From Siphonodentalium dalli (taxonomy: Eukaryota; Mollusca; Scaphopoda; Gadilida; Siphonodentaliidae): a DNA stretch of 64,000 nt. Positions 1-12,500 of this stretch are shown piece after piece. Position 1 is the first letter of the stretch, and every line of letters begins with the position of its first letter. The translations under genes were made by a program, and so were the position numbers. The notes under the pieces are model-generated. The model saw only the letters and a program-made list of their open reading frames with translations, searched no databases and had not been told where the DNA came from. The stretch spans positions 206,507,934-206,571,933 of the forward strand of contig CP136063.1 of the NCBI GenBank assembly GCA_032622095.1, written 5' to 3'.

Positions 1-151
1 AACAGATTGTGGCTATATATAGCACACACACCGCTCAATTCGGCCAAGCCACTGTTGTGGACAAAATAGTCCACCGAGCGAGGCGCGAACTCACGCCGGT
101 GCATTAACACCATTACAAGTCCGACACTCTACCCACTGGGCTACCACATCC
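1..151 (-). repeat. tRNA-derived SINE head (partial)
   Basis: Read on the minus strand, this begins like a tRNA: GTAGCCCAGTGGGTAGAG fits a RNA polymerase III A box, and GAGTTCGCGCC about 50 bases later fits a B box. The segment between them does not fold into a proper anticodon stem, so this is a SINE head and not a tRNA gene. The body runs off the left edge of the window. Confidence 0.55.
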
Positions 152-862
152 ACATGAGATTTGTCATGACTGTTGACATTGACATGTAGATGGGAACGAG
201 TCATTTTGGGGTCATTTGGCAAAAAAACATGGCTGCCAGTGGCCATCTTGGATTTCTAAATTCAATCCATTAGCACGGTCTACAGGTCGTACTCTTCGTC
301 TGATCATCATGAAATTTGTCATGGATGTTAATATTGAGATGTAGATGGGAACGAATAATTTTGGGGTCAGTCAGCCAAAAAACATGTCCGCCAGCAGCTA
401 TCTTGGATTTTACTCTTTGCATGACTAAATCCTTTGGCAGGGGCTGCAAGTCTTATCTTTGGTCGGATCATCATGAAATTTGTCATGGATGTTAACAATG
501 ACATGTAGATGGGAAACGAGTCATTTTGGGGTCATTCGGCCAAAAAACATGTCCACCAGTGGCCATCTTGGATTTTACTCTTTACATGACTAAATCCTTT
601 GACACAGGCTACAGGTCATATCTTTTGTCGGATCATCATGAAATTTGTGATGGATGTTAACAATGACATGTAAATGGGAGCGAGTCTTTTTGGGGTCATT
701 CGGCAAAATAACATGGCTGCCAGCGGCCATCTTGGATTTTACTCTTTGTATAACTAGGCCTTTCAACTTTCCACATTCCTAATCACTCCATTGACTGTAT
801 AACACATGAAATTATTCCCTTTCCATGTTGAGCTACAGTGTCATTGACACTTTCATTTTTTA
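152..862 (-). repeat. Family D: arm-flanked tandem array, copy 1 (reverse)
   Basis: Four degenerate units of about 150-175 bp, each containing versions of 'gacatgtagatgggaacgag', 'catttggggtcatt' and 'atggcygccagtggccat'. The array ends at 780-862 with the arm that starts other copies (read in reverse: tgaaagtgtcaatgacactg then tagctcaactt). The copy is in the opposite orientation to those at 1826 and 7274. No coding capacity seen. Confidence 0.7.
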
Positions 863-953
863 GCTTACCTGAGACGAAGTCTGGTGGAGCTATAGTCATC
901 ACTCCTCGTCCGTCAACAATTCTTTGAACATCTTCTCCTCTGGAACCGTCAGA

Positions 954-1203
954 CCGAATTGGTTCATATTTGGTGTGGATGTTCCCTAGGAGACTCATTC
1001 AGATTTGTTCAAATGAGGACACTGGGTCAAATAGTTGCGAAGCCAGGGCCATAACTCTAATTCTTACTACGACTTCTTCTCAAATATGCATTGGGCCGAA
1101 TTGGTTCATATTTGGTACAAAGGGTCCTTGGGGGACTGTTATTCAGATTTGTTCAAATGAGGTCACTGGGTCGAATGTGGGCGGAGCCAGTGACATAACT
1201 TTA
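954..1203 (+). repeat. Two-unit tandem repeat (about 141 bp)
   Basis: Two units start with ccgaattggttcatatttgg at 954 and about 1095, and each contains 'cagatttgttcaaatgagg' followed by 'cactgggtc'. The same unit in more diverged form makes up 4810-5470. The short open frames across it are repeat artefacts. Confidence 0.6.
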
Positions 1204-1825
1204 AACAAATTTTGTTAAATTCAGATTTTTGGAATTTTCACCATACTCAATTTTTAACAAACAAAAAATTAATTTTTAATCATTTTATAAAATTTTAAAA
1301 AAGTGACACCATTATAACATCTGCAGAGTTATGAAACTTTAATCTTCTGAAATTACAGAAATATTCCATTACCCATCCCCCCTCCCACATGGCCCAGACC
1401 CACCTTGCAGTGGCCTGCACCCAACCAACATCCCTTCCAACGGATATCATTTCCAGCTCCAAACTTTAATACCTGTTCTATTAAAGTTGCAGGTATCTCT
1501 TTGTGGATAGACAGAGAGAAACACAGGTCATTAATCTAGATTAGAATAATATGTCACTGACAGCTTGTATAAACATACTGCTAGCAATTTTAAACAAACT
1601 GCCTGAATTTAATGTGTCTGACATTTGCAGAATGAGGTCAGAGAATCATTAATAAGAGGCATTTACTTTGGCTCTTAACTGTATGTGTGGTATGCCTACA
1701 TATAATCATGAAGGTAAATGATATATACATCACTGATATAATCAAGTGAAATCTGACATTTTATAAACATTCCCTGGAGATCTGCTAGAAGTAATTAATT
1801 ATACCCCCTTTAAAAAAAATGAAAG
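1204..1825. other. No recognisable feature
   Basis: AT-rich sequence with no convincing coding frame, splice-supported exon or inverted repeat that I could see. Confidence 0.5.
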
Positions 1826-3308
1826 TGTCAATGACAATGTAGCTCAACTTGGAAAGGGAATAATTTAATGTATTACAGTCAATGGAGCGATTAGGAATGT
1901 GGAAAGTTGAATGTCTAATACTAGTTTATAGACATGAAGAGAAAAGTAAAATCCAAGATGGCTGCTGGTGGCCATGTTTTCGGCCGAATGACCCCAAAAT
2001 GAGTCGTTCCCATCTACATGTCATTGTTAACACCCATGACAAATTTTATGACGATCAGACTAAAGGTATTACCTGTAGCCCATGCTAAAGAATTTAGTCA
2101 TACAAAGAGTAAAATCCAAGATGGCTGCTGGCGGCCATGTTTTTTGGCCAAATGACCCCAAAATTACTCGTTCCCATCTAAATGTCAATATTAACATCAA
2201 TGACAAATTTCATGATGATCAGACGAACAGTACAACCTGTGGCCCATGCTAATGGATTAAATTTTGAAATCCAAGATGGCCGCTGGCGGCCATGTTTTTT
2301 GTCCGAATGACCCCAAAATGACTCGTCCCATCTACATTTCAATTTAAACAGCCATGACAAATTTTATGATGATCAGACTAAAGGTACAACCTGTAGCCCG
2401 TGCTAAAGGATTTAGTCATACAAAGAGTAAAATCCAAGATGGCTGCTGGCGACCATGTTTTCGGCCGAATGACCCCAAAATTACTCGTTCCCATCTACAT
2501 GTCAATATTATCATCCATGACAAATTTTATGATGATCAGACTAAAGGTACGACCTGCAGCCCATGCTAAAGAATTTAGTCATACAAAGAGTAAAATCCAA
2601 GATGGCTGCTGGCGGCCATGTTTTTTGGTCGAATGACCCCAAAATGACTCGTTCCCATCTACATGTCAATATTATCATCCATGAAAAATTCCATGATGAT
2701 CAGACGAACAGTACGACCTGTGGCCCGTGCTAATGGATTAAATTTTGAAATCCAAGATGGCCGCTGGCAGCCATGTTTTTTGTCCGAATGACCCCAAAAT
2801 GACTCGTTCCCATCTACATGTCATTGTTAATATCCATGACAAATTATATGATGATCAGACTAAAGGTACGACCTGCAGCCCGTGCTAAAGAATTTAGTCA
2901 TACAAAGAGTAAAATCCAAGATGGCTGCTGGCGGCCATGTTTTTTGGCCGAATGACCCAAAAATTACTCGTTCCCCTCTACATGTCAATATTAACATCCA
3001 TGACAAATTTCATGACAATAAGACAAACAGTACGGCCTGTAGCCCGTGCTAATGGATTGAATTTTGAAATCCAAAATGGCCGCTGGCGGCCATGTTTTTC
3101 GGCCGAATGACCCCAAAATGACTCGTTCCCATCTACATGTCAACATCCATGACAAATTTCATAATAATCGAACTAAAGGTACGAACCCGTGCTAAAGTAA
3201 ATTGTTGACGAATCACGCACTCACACAAACACCGGATACCAAGCCACACGCACGCCGGATACCAAGCCATGGCAATAGCTCAAACTTTACAAAGTAAAGT
3301 TGAGCTAA
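1826..3308 (+). repeat. Family D: arm-flanked tandem array, copy 2
   Basis: Left arm: tgaaagtgtcaatgacaatg then tagctcaactt, followed by about 100 bp of unique arm. The core is eight or so units of about 150-170 bp built on 'atccaagatggcygctgg', 'gaatgaccccaaaatgactc' and 'acatgtcaatattaacatcc'. Right arm: 'ccatggcaatagctcaaac' and ending aagttgagctaaaa. The two ends are inverted copies of (T)AGCTCAACTT. Organisation resembles non-autonomous bivalve 'pearl' elements, which carry core tandem repeats between arms; that assignment is inferred. Confidence 0.7.
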
Positions 3309-4180
3309 AAAGGGGGGGTATACTGTTTTGCACCTGTCCGTCCGTGCGTGCGTCCGTGAGTCCGTCCGATGTCTGTTCGTGTCATAACTTGAACAGTAGT
3401 GCTCGGATCTCAATGCAATTAGGTATGGATGTTCACTATTATGAGGACATTAAATAGAGGGTTCCATCGTTTTGTTTGGATTTTCCATTCTAGAGTTATT
3501 CATCTTTGTTTATCTGGAAATAGTGGCTTTTTGGTCCATCTGGTGTCTGTTCATGTCATAACCTGAACAGTAATGCTCGGATCTCAATGAAATTTTGTAT
3601 GGATGTTCACTACTATGAGGGCATTCAATAGAGGGTTCCATCGTTTTGTTCGGATTTTCCATTCTATAATTATTCATCTTTGTTCATCTGGAAATGTTGG
3701 CTTTTTGGTTCGTCTGGTGTCTGTTCATGTCGTAACTTCGACAGTTGTACTGATGGGATCTCAATGGGATTTGGTATGGATGTTCACTACTATGAGGACA
3801 TTAAAAAGAGGGTTCCATCGTTTTGTTCCGCTTTTCCATTCTAGAGTTATTCATCTTTGTTCATCTGGAAATGTTGGCTTTTTGGTCCGTCTGGTGTCTG
3901 TTCATGTCGTAACTTCCAACAGTTGTGCTGGGATCTCAATGGAATTTGGTATAGATGTTCACTGTTAAGAGGACATTCAATAGTTCTGTTCTGCTTTTCC
4001 ATTCTAGAGTAATTCATCTTTGTTTATCTGGAAATGTTGGCTGTTTGATCAATCCGAAGTCTGTTCAGCTCATAACTTGGAACAGTAATGCTCGGATCTC
4101 AATGAAATTTTGTATGGATGTTCACCACTATGAGGACATTTAATGGCAAATTCAAATGTTTGTTTTGGTTTTTTGTTCTA
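3309..4180 (+). repeat. Tandem array, about 175-bp units
   Basis: A head (gggggggtatactg, then tgtccgtccgtgcgtgcgtcc) is followed by five units starting near 3368, 3542, 3717, 3892 and 4060. Each has 'tgtctgttcatgtc', 'gggatctcaatg', 'tatggatgttcact' and 'ggaaatgttggctttttggt'. The head matches, in reverse, the ends of the elements at 10136-10560 and 22765-23355. Confidence 0.65.
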
Positions 4181-4327
4181 TAGTTATTCATCTTTGTTTA
4201 TATGAAAATGCTGATTTCTGGGTCCATATGTCTGAGTATAGCCATCATAAGTTATAGATGTGCCCACACTAGGCGGTATGCCACGAGGGGGAATGCACCG
4301 GACGACAGTCCATCTCTTGTATTGTTC

Positions 4328-4752
4328 AACAGGGCAAATAGCATGCCTGTCATTTGCAGAATGAGGTGCCCAGAGGGGTGAATTTATTGATGCTAATCCA
4401 CACAGCGGGCTAGCACCACCAAATTCACCCTCTGGAGTCCTCATTCTGCTTAGGCCTCATCTTCTGGGAAGTATCTATAGTATCAAATTAACATTGTTGT
4501 TACATTTCCCTTCTAGGAAGTTTCTATATCCCCCAATTTGCCGAAGATAAAATTCATAATTGAGGTGCCTAATGGGTGAACATCAACTGGGGAAACTTCA
4601 ATCTTATCCTAGGTCTGCCATAGCAGTTTAGGGCATTAGCAGAATGAGGTCTCCAGAAGGTGAATTTAGTGATGCTAGCCCATTGTGCAGGATAGCGTCA
4701 CCCTCTGGGGGACCCCATTCTGCAAATGACAGACTCACTATTTCAAGGCTTG
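4328..4752. mobile_element. Family A double-hairpin MITE
   Basis: Two palindromes sit at 4345-4445 and 4640-4725. Each has arms agaatgaggt..cagagggtgaattt and aaattcaccctctg..acctcattctg, separated by the family's roughly 200-bp spacer. The outer right end is ctatttcaaggcttg. Target duplication is degraded here (ATTGTATA on the right, GTATTGTT on the left). Confidence 0.7.
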
Positions 4753-4809
4753 ATTGTATAATACATTGTTGCTTGATGCCAGGCACATACAATGTAGGAA
4801 TAGGCACAC

Positions 4810-5470
4810 TATTTGCAGACTTGCTCCTTTGGGGATTGTGATTCAGATTTGTTCAATCAGGGTCACCAGGTCAAGTAGGTGCAAGGCCAGCTACATTACT
4901 CTTTCTCTCCATAGTGATTTATAAGGCGTCTTCTATGCAGGAATCAAATGGCCTATTTTGCTTATATTTGGTATGAAATTACCTTGGGTGACAGATTTGT
5001 GAAAATGGGATCACAAAGTCAAATAAGGGCAGAGCCAGAGACTTGACTATTTCACTACATAGTAATTCTTAAAATATGTTTGCAAGAACTAGTTGGTTTA
5101 TTTAGCATAGAATGTTCTTCCTTGACTGCAATTAAGATTTTTTAAAATGGGGTCACCTGGTCAAATAGGAACCAAACGAAGGACAGTTTCCCTCTTAATA
5201 TGCTTCCTTCACAAGGACCATCAGGTCTATTTTACTAATATTTATCATATGTATGAAGGGTTCTTTGGTGTGTGGGACTCAAATTTATTCAGATGGGGTC
5301 ACCAGGTTAAATAGGGTGGGACCAGGGACATAACCATATGTCTCTATAGCAATTCTTGGACTATTTAGCTTACATATAGTATGGAGCAGTCAGGAGGATC
5401 CTTTAGTGACTGAGATTCAAATTTAAAATGAGGTCAACCTGTCAAGAAATGGCGGGGCTATGGGGAGTTT
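4810..5470 (+). repeat. Degenerate tandem array (about 140-bp units)
   Basis: Repeated 'ttcagatttgttcaatcagg', 'ggtcaccaggtcaa..aggg' and 'ccagrgacataac' phrases recur about every 140 bp with strong divergence. This is an older relative of the array at 954-1203. Confidence 0.5.
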
Positions 5471-5876
5471 ACACTTTTGTGTCTAATAAAATCATTGAAA
5501 TACCAAATTCATTAAAACATCTACCTTGGAACCACCCGACTGATTAATCTGACATACATGTATTGTGTTTTGGGTCCATGGATAATTGGGCTTCAAACAT
5601 GTCTAAATGGTTTTAGAAAAAGGCGCTTGTGGGATTGGAAATTTCCAACAATTGAGAAAGTTTGCTGTGTCAGTTGTGAAATTCCAACCTAAGACTTGGG
5701 AGTCTGTAGCCCGGTCGGAGGGGACTTGTTGAGCTGGAGGAGGAGGGGGGTGATCAGTAGTGTACAGTTGGTAATTTCAAGGTGGATTTTCACCAATCTA
5801 CATACGTGAAGTCTCTCTAGCCACATATCCTGTTTAAGAGCCATTTATTTTAAAGTGATTATGAAAAGTTCTGGTC

Positions 5877-6078
5877 TCTCGAGTCCCAGTCTTATCAGTC
5901 TGGTGGGCGACCCCACAGTCATTGACTGTCTTGTTTAAATGTTTGATAGCTCCCCATCTAGCGGTCACCCTGAAAATCCATGCCAAGGGTATAATCCAAG
6001 ATGGCTGCCATCGACCGTTTCATCAACAAGACAGTCAGTGACTGAGGTCGCTCACCCGACTGTCAAGACCGAGACTAG
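5877..6078. repeat. Imperfect inverted repeat
   Basis: The arm at 5877-5937 (agtcccagtcttatcagtct, then gactgtcttgtt) is complementary with mismatches to 6024-6078 (aacaagacagtcagtgactg, then gagactagga). A loop of about 85 bp separates them. The surrounding interval 5470-6110 shows nothing else I can name. Confidence 0.5.
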
Positions 6079-6111
6079 GATGACTACAAGTCAGTACTTG
6101 ACAAAAAAAAC

Positions 6112-6682
6112 TTAAAGGGGTACTGTACGCCATTTTCATTAAATTTCCGGTGACAACAACGATCTAATATCGATAATATATAGAAACATAAGTAATTTGA
6201 GTCGAAGATGTATTCTGTAAACGCTCAGGTTAATAGGCTATCTTAAAATTTAATAATTTAAAAGTTAATAATTTGATATAAATTGAATTTATGACTGGAG
6301 CCATAAAATGGCGTCAATTAAATTACCGTAATCAAAAACAGTAATTGAGGGATACTGGATTTTAAACCGATCGCTTAAAATATTATGATGATACGGGGAG
6401 AACACTCAAGCCATTCACTGACTAGCGATGATACAATAACTTAAATGATTATATGGGACTAGTATGCATATAATAAAACTTTTATTTGATTCATTTGGTT
6501 GAAAACTTTACAAAAATTAGTCGACAACGACAATTTGTATTTTTGCATTCCGGTAAATTTGTCATCCGTAACATGACTTCGTACTCAACATACTTTCAAA
6601 TAATGGAAAAATTGTTACCGTATTCTCCGACTCGGAGACTATAGAAACCAACAACAACATTTGGCGTACAGTAACCCTTTAA
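6112..6682. mobile_element. TTAA-flanked TIR element, 571 bp
   Basis: The left end TTAAAGGGGTACTGTACGCC and the right end GGCGTACAGTAACCCTTTAA are inverted copies with TTAA at both outer edges. TTAA target duplication is typical of piggyBac and Kolobok superfamilies. No transposase frame is visible, so it is non-autonomous. Confidence 0.7.
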
Positions 6683-7273
6683 GACAAGTACATGGACATA
6701 GCTGGAGGTTCTCAAACGAGCAGGGCTCTTCATCTTGAAATTTCTAATTGCACACCACTGACAAATCTCCAACCCCTTACCCCTTTTTAAACAAGACAAC
6801 CAGACCACAGTACTATATTCACAAAATTTCTTTCGCACATCCCTCTTTTACAACTGGTACTTCAAACGCTCTCAAACTTTTGAAAATTTCGGACTTGACA
6901 TTCCCTATGCAGTTAACCTGAAGTAGGAACATTTGAACTGTTGAAAATCAAATAAAACTATTTTAACCTATTTTGTGTGAAAATCTAAACTGAAACTATT
7001 GTTGCATCAGACTGTTAAAAATTTGACCAAAGTAGGGGGTTCAAAACTCCACCCCCATCTACACTCCACTCCCTCCCATTGCCCCCACCCCAGCAGCATA
7101 GAAATTATTAGGAATCTGTAAATTATTATACAAGTACCAAACAACGTTAAATCTCTTATTGCTGCCCCTATTTGAACAAATGTGAATCCCCCATCTATGA
7201 GATCCAATCATCTAGTAATTTCAAAGAATAGATTTAAGAGTTGAAGTGAATTGATTTCCGCAAAAGTTTCCTA
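6683..7273. other. No recognisable feature
   Basis: No exon, repeat unit or inverted repeat identified. The short minus-strand open frame at 7007-7207 resembles no family known to me and lacks splice context. Confidence 0.45.
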
Positions 7274-8449
7274 AATGAAAGTGTCCATGACACTGTAGCT
7301 CAACTTGGAGAAGGGATAATTTGATGTTAGTCAATGGAGCGATTTGGAATGCGGAAAGTTGAAATGTCTAAGTATAATAGTAGATGTATCAACATGAAAA
7401 GAGATATAAAGTGAAATCCAAGATGGCCACTATAAAGATTGGTAATTATCGGATGGGGAAAATTCATGAACTGTAGGGTGCGCTAAAGGAATTAGTCATG
7501 CATAGAGTAAAATCAAAAATGGCTGCCGGTGTCATGTTTTTAACGAAATTCTGAAAAATTAGATTACTCCCATCTTGTGGTCATCACGAAGATCCATGTG
7601 AAGTTTAGTGTCGATTGGACAAGTAGGGTTTCCCAAAGGATTTAGTCATACAAAGAGTAAAATCCAAGATGGCATCTGATTACCATGTTTTTCAATGAAA
7701 TTCTGATAACTTTGATGGCTTCCATCAAGAGGTCACCCCGATGATCCATATGAAGTTTGGCGATGATCGGATGAGGGAGGTCTTGGCCCGAAAGACCCCA
7801 AAATGACTCGTTCCCATCTGCATGTCAATATTAACATCCATGACAAATTTCATGATGATCAGTACGACCTGTAGCCCGTGCTAAATGCATTGAATTTTGA
7901 AATCCAAGATGGCCACTGGTGGCCATGTTTTTTTTGCCAAATGACCCCAAAATGACTCATTCCCATCTACATATCAACATCAACAGCCATTACAAATCTC
8001 ATAATGATCTGACCAAAGGTACGACCTGTAGCCTGTGCCAAAGGATTTAGTCATTTAAAGAGTAAAATCCAAGATGGCAGCTGGTGGCCATGTTTTTTGG
8101 CCGATTGACCCCAAAATGACTCGTTCCCATCTACATGTCAATATTAACATCCATGACAATTTTATGATGATCAGACAAACAGTACGACCTGTAGCCCGTG
8201 CTAATGGATTGAATTTTGAAATCCAAAGATGGCCGCTGGCAGCCATGTTTTTTTTGCCGAATGACCCCAAAATGACTCATTCCCATCTACATGTCAACGT
8301 CAACAGACATGACAAATTCATAATGATCCAACCAAAGGTACGACCTGTAGCCCGTGCTAAAGGAAATTGTTGACGGATCACGCACACACACACACGGACG
8401 ACAAAGCCATGGCAATAGCTCAAACTTTACAAGTGAAGTTGAGCTAAAA
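7274..8449 (+). repeat. Family D: arm-flanked tandem array, copy 3
   Basis: Starts with aaatgaaagtgtccatgac and tagctcaacttgg, and carries about six core units including 'atccaagatggcc' and 'gaccccaaaatgactc'. It ends 'ccatggcaatagctcaaac' and aagttgagctaaaa. Same orientation as copy 2. The leading units (7420-7780) are more diverged than the later ones. Confidence 0.7.
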
Positions 8450-8694
8450 ATGACAAACAAAATTTTTTCTGAACGTTTCCCACCAATGAATAGAATTCCT
8501 TCTGCACTTTTATGAATACCTGTCATCTGCTTGTATTTCCTGAACACCCCTCCAGATGAATAATTCGAGTGCATGCTTTTATAAATGATGGGATATTCCA
8601 TGTAGTAGAGAAAGAGTTCATATCACTTGCCTCACATGACTAGTACCTGGCAGCAAATGTGTTCAAAATTAAGGGTTGGCAGATCTCACTGGGG

Positions 8695-9306
8695 CTCCTG
8701 CTTAATCCGTCCGAAATCGTATAATCGTTCAGTGCGCATCGATAAATGCTAAAGTGCCCTCTCTGTAATGTTATAAAATTTAGCGTGACGGCACTTAAAA
8801 TGGTATTTTCTTAAAAAAACAAATATTCTTAAAAAATTTAGTTGTGATTTTTCAGTATCACCGTCTGTATCCGTGCGTGTTGAATTTAATTTGTAGCGCT
8901 CAATCCGCTCATGGAATCAGGAGTTTATCACTTCATCTTCAACATTTTATGTAACCTTTGTTTTTTAGACCAGAAATGGGCAAACCATATTTTCTGGTAA
9001 ATTTGTTATCTCCGGAAAATGCAAACATTTACATGCAAAATCTGAACAAGTGGCACATTAAAAGACAATCACACGGTGGCTCCGGTGCAAAAATTTTTAT
9101 AGCTCCAGTTCGAAAACGAGCAAAAATGATAAGCTCCAGTGCGCACCCACGATAAATAATTTCGATATTGCACAATTCATTGAGAATTGAGTAGATTGTA
9201 GGCATTATAGCAAAGCATAATGACATTTGATCTAATATTTGTGCATAAATTTGGCTCGTGTGGCTTTGTAGAGCAAATATGTGATTTCGGACGGATTTAG
9301 CAGGAG
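8695..9306. mobile_element. TIR element, about 612 bp
   Basis: The left end CTCCTGCTTAATCCGTCCGA and the right end TCGGACGGATTTAGCAGGAG are near-perfect inverted copies extending to GAAATC. The flanks CACTGGGG and CAGTGGAG match at 6 of 8 positions, which could be a decayed 8-bp target duplication. An internal frame at 8958-9155 (65 aa) is not recognisable. Probably a non-autonomous class II element. Confidence 0.6.
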
Positions 9307-9456
9307 CAGTGGAGCTCTATGAAGTTTGGTGGTGGGCAGAATCCTTTATGTTTCTGTTCTATAATTTTAGTCATAAAAAATTCTTCTGAAAGCAGTGTTT
9401 TTTAAGGTCCCGTCCCATTGTAATTTAATAGAAAAGATACATTGTTTATAATTTTT

Positions 9457-9462
9457 TTTATT
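9457..9462 (-). promoter_or_regulatory. RPL37 poly(A) signal AATAAA
   Basis: AATAAA on the minus strand (tttatt on the plus strand) lies 11 bases after the RPL37 stop codon. This is a compact 3' UTR of the kind common in ribosomal protein genes. Confidence 0.6.
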
Positions 9463-9473
9463 TTCTGCAACAT

Positions 9474-9555
9474 CTATGCTTTAGCAACAGCTTGAGATGG
9501 AGCAGCTGCACCCTTTCGTCTTGGTTTAGGCTGTGTTCCTTCTCGGAATCCATTC
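9474..9555 (-). CDS. RPL37: RPL37 last coding exon
   Basis: Follows acceptor tttgcag. The first base completes a split Arg codon, then [15 protein letters not shown] and an Ala-rich tail, ending with TAG at 9476-9474. The tail is a few residues longer than in vertebrates. Confidence 0.93.
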
Positions 9556-12500
9556 CTGCAAAACAAATGAAACATTCAACTAACTGAATCATGTCCATCT
9601 CTGGATAGGTGTTCTTGGAATCTAGAGCAGACCAATAATAAGAGTCTGGTCAATTTTAATAGAAAAATAATTTTATTGGAAATAATCCTGCAGCCCAAAA
9701 CAAAAATCATTGAAAAGGAAAACAAGGACTACAAACAGTGGTGGATAAAGAAAGTCAGAGATTGGGCTTTGAGAAGTCATGGTATATCATATTTCATAAT
9801 TAGGAAGTTATATACTAAATATCAGCCACATCTGACAGTGATACTTGTTAACGTTAAAATTTCAATGACAGCACAACCAGTTGTGACATAACAAGCACAT
9901 TGGTTTGTTTAACCCTTTGAGTGCCAGGTCGATTTTTGTATCCACCCATATACCCTGTGCCAATGCATTCTCTTATATATGCGAGTCGACCATAGGTCGC
10001 CTCGCATATATAAGAGAATGCATTGGCCTAACAATTTTAATAATTTATTCTTATATTCTTTAACAGACTTATTTTGTAGGTTTAGGGCCGATGAGATCGG
10101 TCCCTGGCACTCAAAGGGTTAACATTGCAACTAAGAAAAACTAGAGGTGTGACTGTCCCAATGGGACTACGGATACCCCCGTTTTTAAAATACTAAGATG
10201 TTTCACATGTCAGTTAACATCTAATTAAAATAATAAAAAAAACAGTTCCCATTGTAGGTGTACAACCATAACCCTAATCTTAAACCTATTGACCGAAAAA
10301 TGTAGGAATAAAAGCTTGGACAAAATTAAAGTCTAAGTCGAAAAAGAGGAATAACTCCACACAAAAAATGTCGGACAGACGTCATAATCGCAGGTGCACA
10401 GGTTCCCATGGTGGTTGATGTCTGTGCCAAGTTTAACGGAAATTGATCAAAAAACGACTGAGAAAAACTCCGGACAAATTTGTGTCCACGGACGGACGAC
10501 GGACGGACAAGCTGACTCCAGTATACCCCCCCCTAACTTCGTTGCGGGGGGGTATAATAATCAGCTGAATAATGAAATATTGATCGAGAAATGCTAACTA
10601 TTCAAGCAAAAATCATTTGACTTAATCTATGATTTAAGCTTGACCTATACTTGACCAGTTCAGTCACCGAACAGGATTGGTGGTGACATAACTAGCGTTA
10701 CCATAAAACTAAATGAATGTGTCAATGATACTGTATCAGTGCCGGCTTTTTGAAAAATCTGGAAGGGCTAAAAATTGCTCTGGCTAGAGGGTATTGCGAG
10801 AGCATTTAGCTCATGCACAACATTATAAAAATTCAAAATTAACATTACAAACTACTTTAGCCTAGAAGTTGACAAATTGTAAATTTTTGAAACATTGTTC
10901 ACAAATAACCAAATCGGTACCTCGAACTACAATTATTCAATCTTGTAACTTCATTCTCCCGACTAGTGGGTCAATAAAATTGAACTCTTTATAACTTTCA
11001 ATGAAATTTTGAGTCAAACAATCGCCATGTGAGTGCACTTATTTTGCATCTTGTATTGTTGATCACGGCAGTTATTTTTCGCGTTCCTGTTTCTCTCGCC
11101 CACAGTGCAGCAATGGTTAAACAAGAGGTGGCATCAGAGATGCTGTGTCTCGTTTTCGGTGGCTTACCGCCAATTGGTGTGCATCAGTATCGGTAAACTA
11201 ATTAATAGGTAAAATCGAAAAATGACTAATTAAGGGCCATAACTCCATCAAATTTTATCGGGCCAGGCTGGTTTTCGAACTCGTCCAAAATATTCTTGGC
11301 AAGTATGTCTATTCTATTTTAAACAAATCGGAGGACGTTTGTTGAAGTTATCGCGCTAACGAGCTAAAAATTCACGAAAAATGACTAATTAAGGGCCATA
11401 ACTCTATAAAATTTTATCGGACCTGACCGGTTTTCGAACTCGACCGAGATAATCTTGGGAGACACCTATATACCAAATTTCAATCAAATCGGATAACGTT
11501 TGTTGAAGTTATCGCGCTAACGAGCTGAAAATTCGTGAAAAATGACTAATTAAGGGCCATAACTATCAAATTTTATCGGACCAGGCCGGTTTTCAAACTC
11601 CTGCGAGATATTCTTGGGAGACACCTATATACCAAATTTCAATCAAATCGGATAACGTTTGTTGAAGTTATCGCGCTAACGAGCTGAAAATTCAAAGGGC
11701 CACAACTCTGTAATAAATGTGCGGACGAACCCGATTTTTTTGTCTGCAGCTTACGTGCATGGATATGTACTCACGCACCAAATTTTTTTGAGTTATAAGC
11801 CCGCCCGCCAACCGTCCCCCATCAAACTATAAGTAGAGTTTTGAAAAAAAAACTCGACTAAAAATATAATATTTATAAATAATATTACTTTTTCCTTAAG
11901 GGAAGCCCGAAACTGAACTATATGGATTACGTCTCCGGCCTTGTGTCAATCAGGAGGGTTAAAATTTTATTGCTGTGCCGACCCCACTCACATCCGTGTC
12001 CAGATTAGTCTCGCATGAATACACCCGCATTCTATCTATCGTCTAGTCAGTTTTTTATTTCCGACTTAATCATGAGATTTGCGAGTCGCGGGGTTGGGAA
12101 TGGCACCACCATGGGAGGGATCTATGATAGTTCAGTTTCGGGCTTCCCTTAAGGAAAAAGTAATATTATTTATAAATATTATATTTTTCCGCCAAGGAGA
12201 AGCCCTCAACTGAACTATATGGATTAGAATGCAAGCCCAGGAGGAGGCACGAGCAATAAAGTTAATTAATATCCAAATTCGATCGGAATGTACTCTTCCG
12301 AAACATGATTCATGTAAATGTGATTTAGTCATGAATCAGATATGATTATGTTACGTGAAAGAGCTCCCAATTCAGATTACGACATTGCTCAAATGTGTAC
12401 CGCCCGCCCCCCTTGTTTTTGGAATAAACATCCCAGGTAGTGCCATATAATTCATGCTAGCGAGACAACCGAGCAAGTATAACTTTGCTGCATCCTATTC

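Noticed and set aside
85-151. Functional tRNA gene
   Set aside because: A and B boxes are present but the anticodon and acceptor stems do not pair; a SINE head fits better.
2354-2636. Plus-strand frames of 71-78 residues
   Set aside because: They recur with every core unit of the Family D array and reflect the repeat, not a protein.
3368-4143. CRISPR-like regular repeats
   Set aside because: Units are about 175 bp direct tandem repeats without spacers, in animal DNA.
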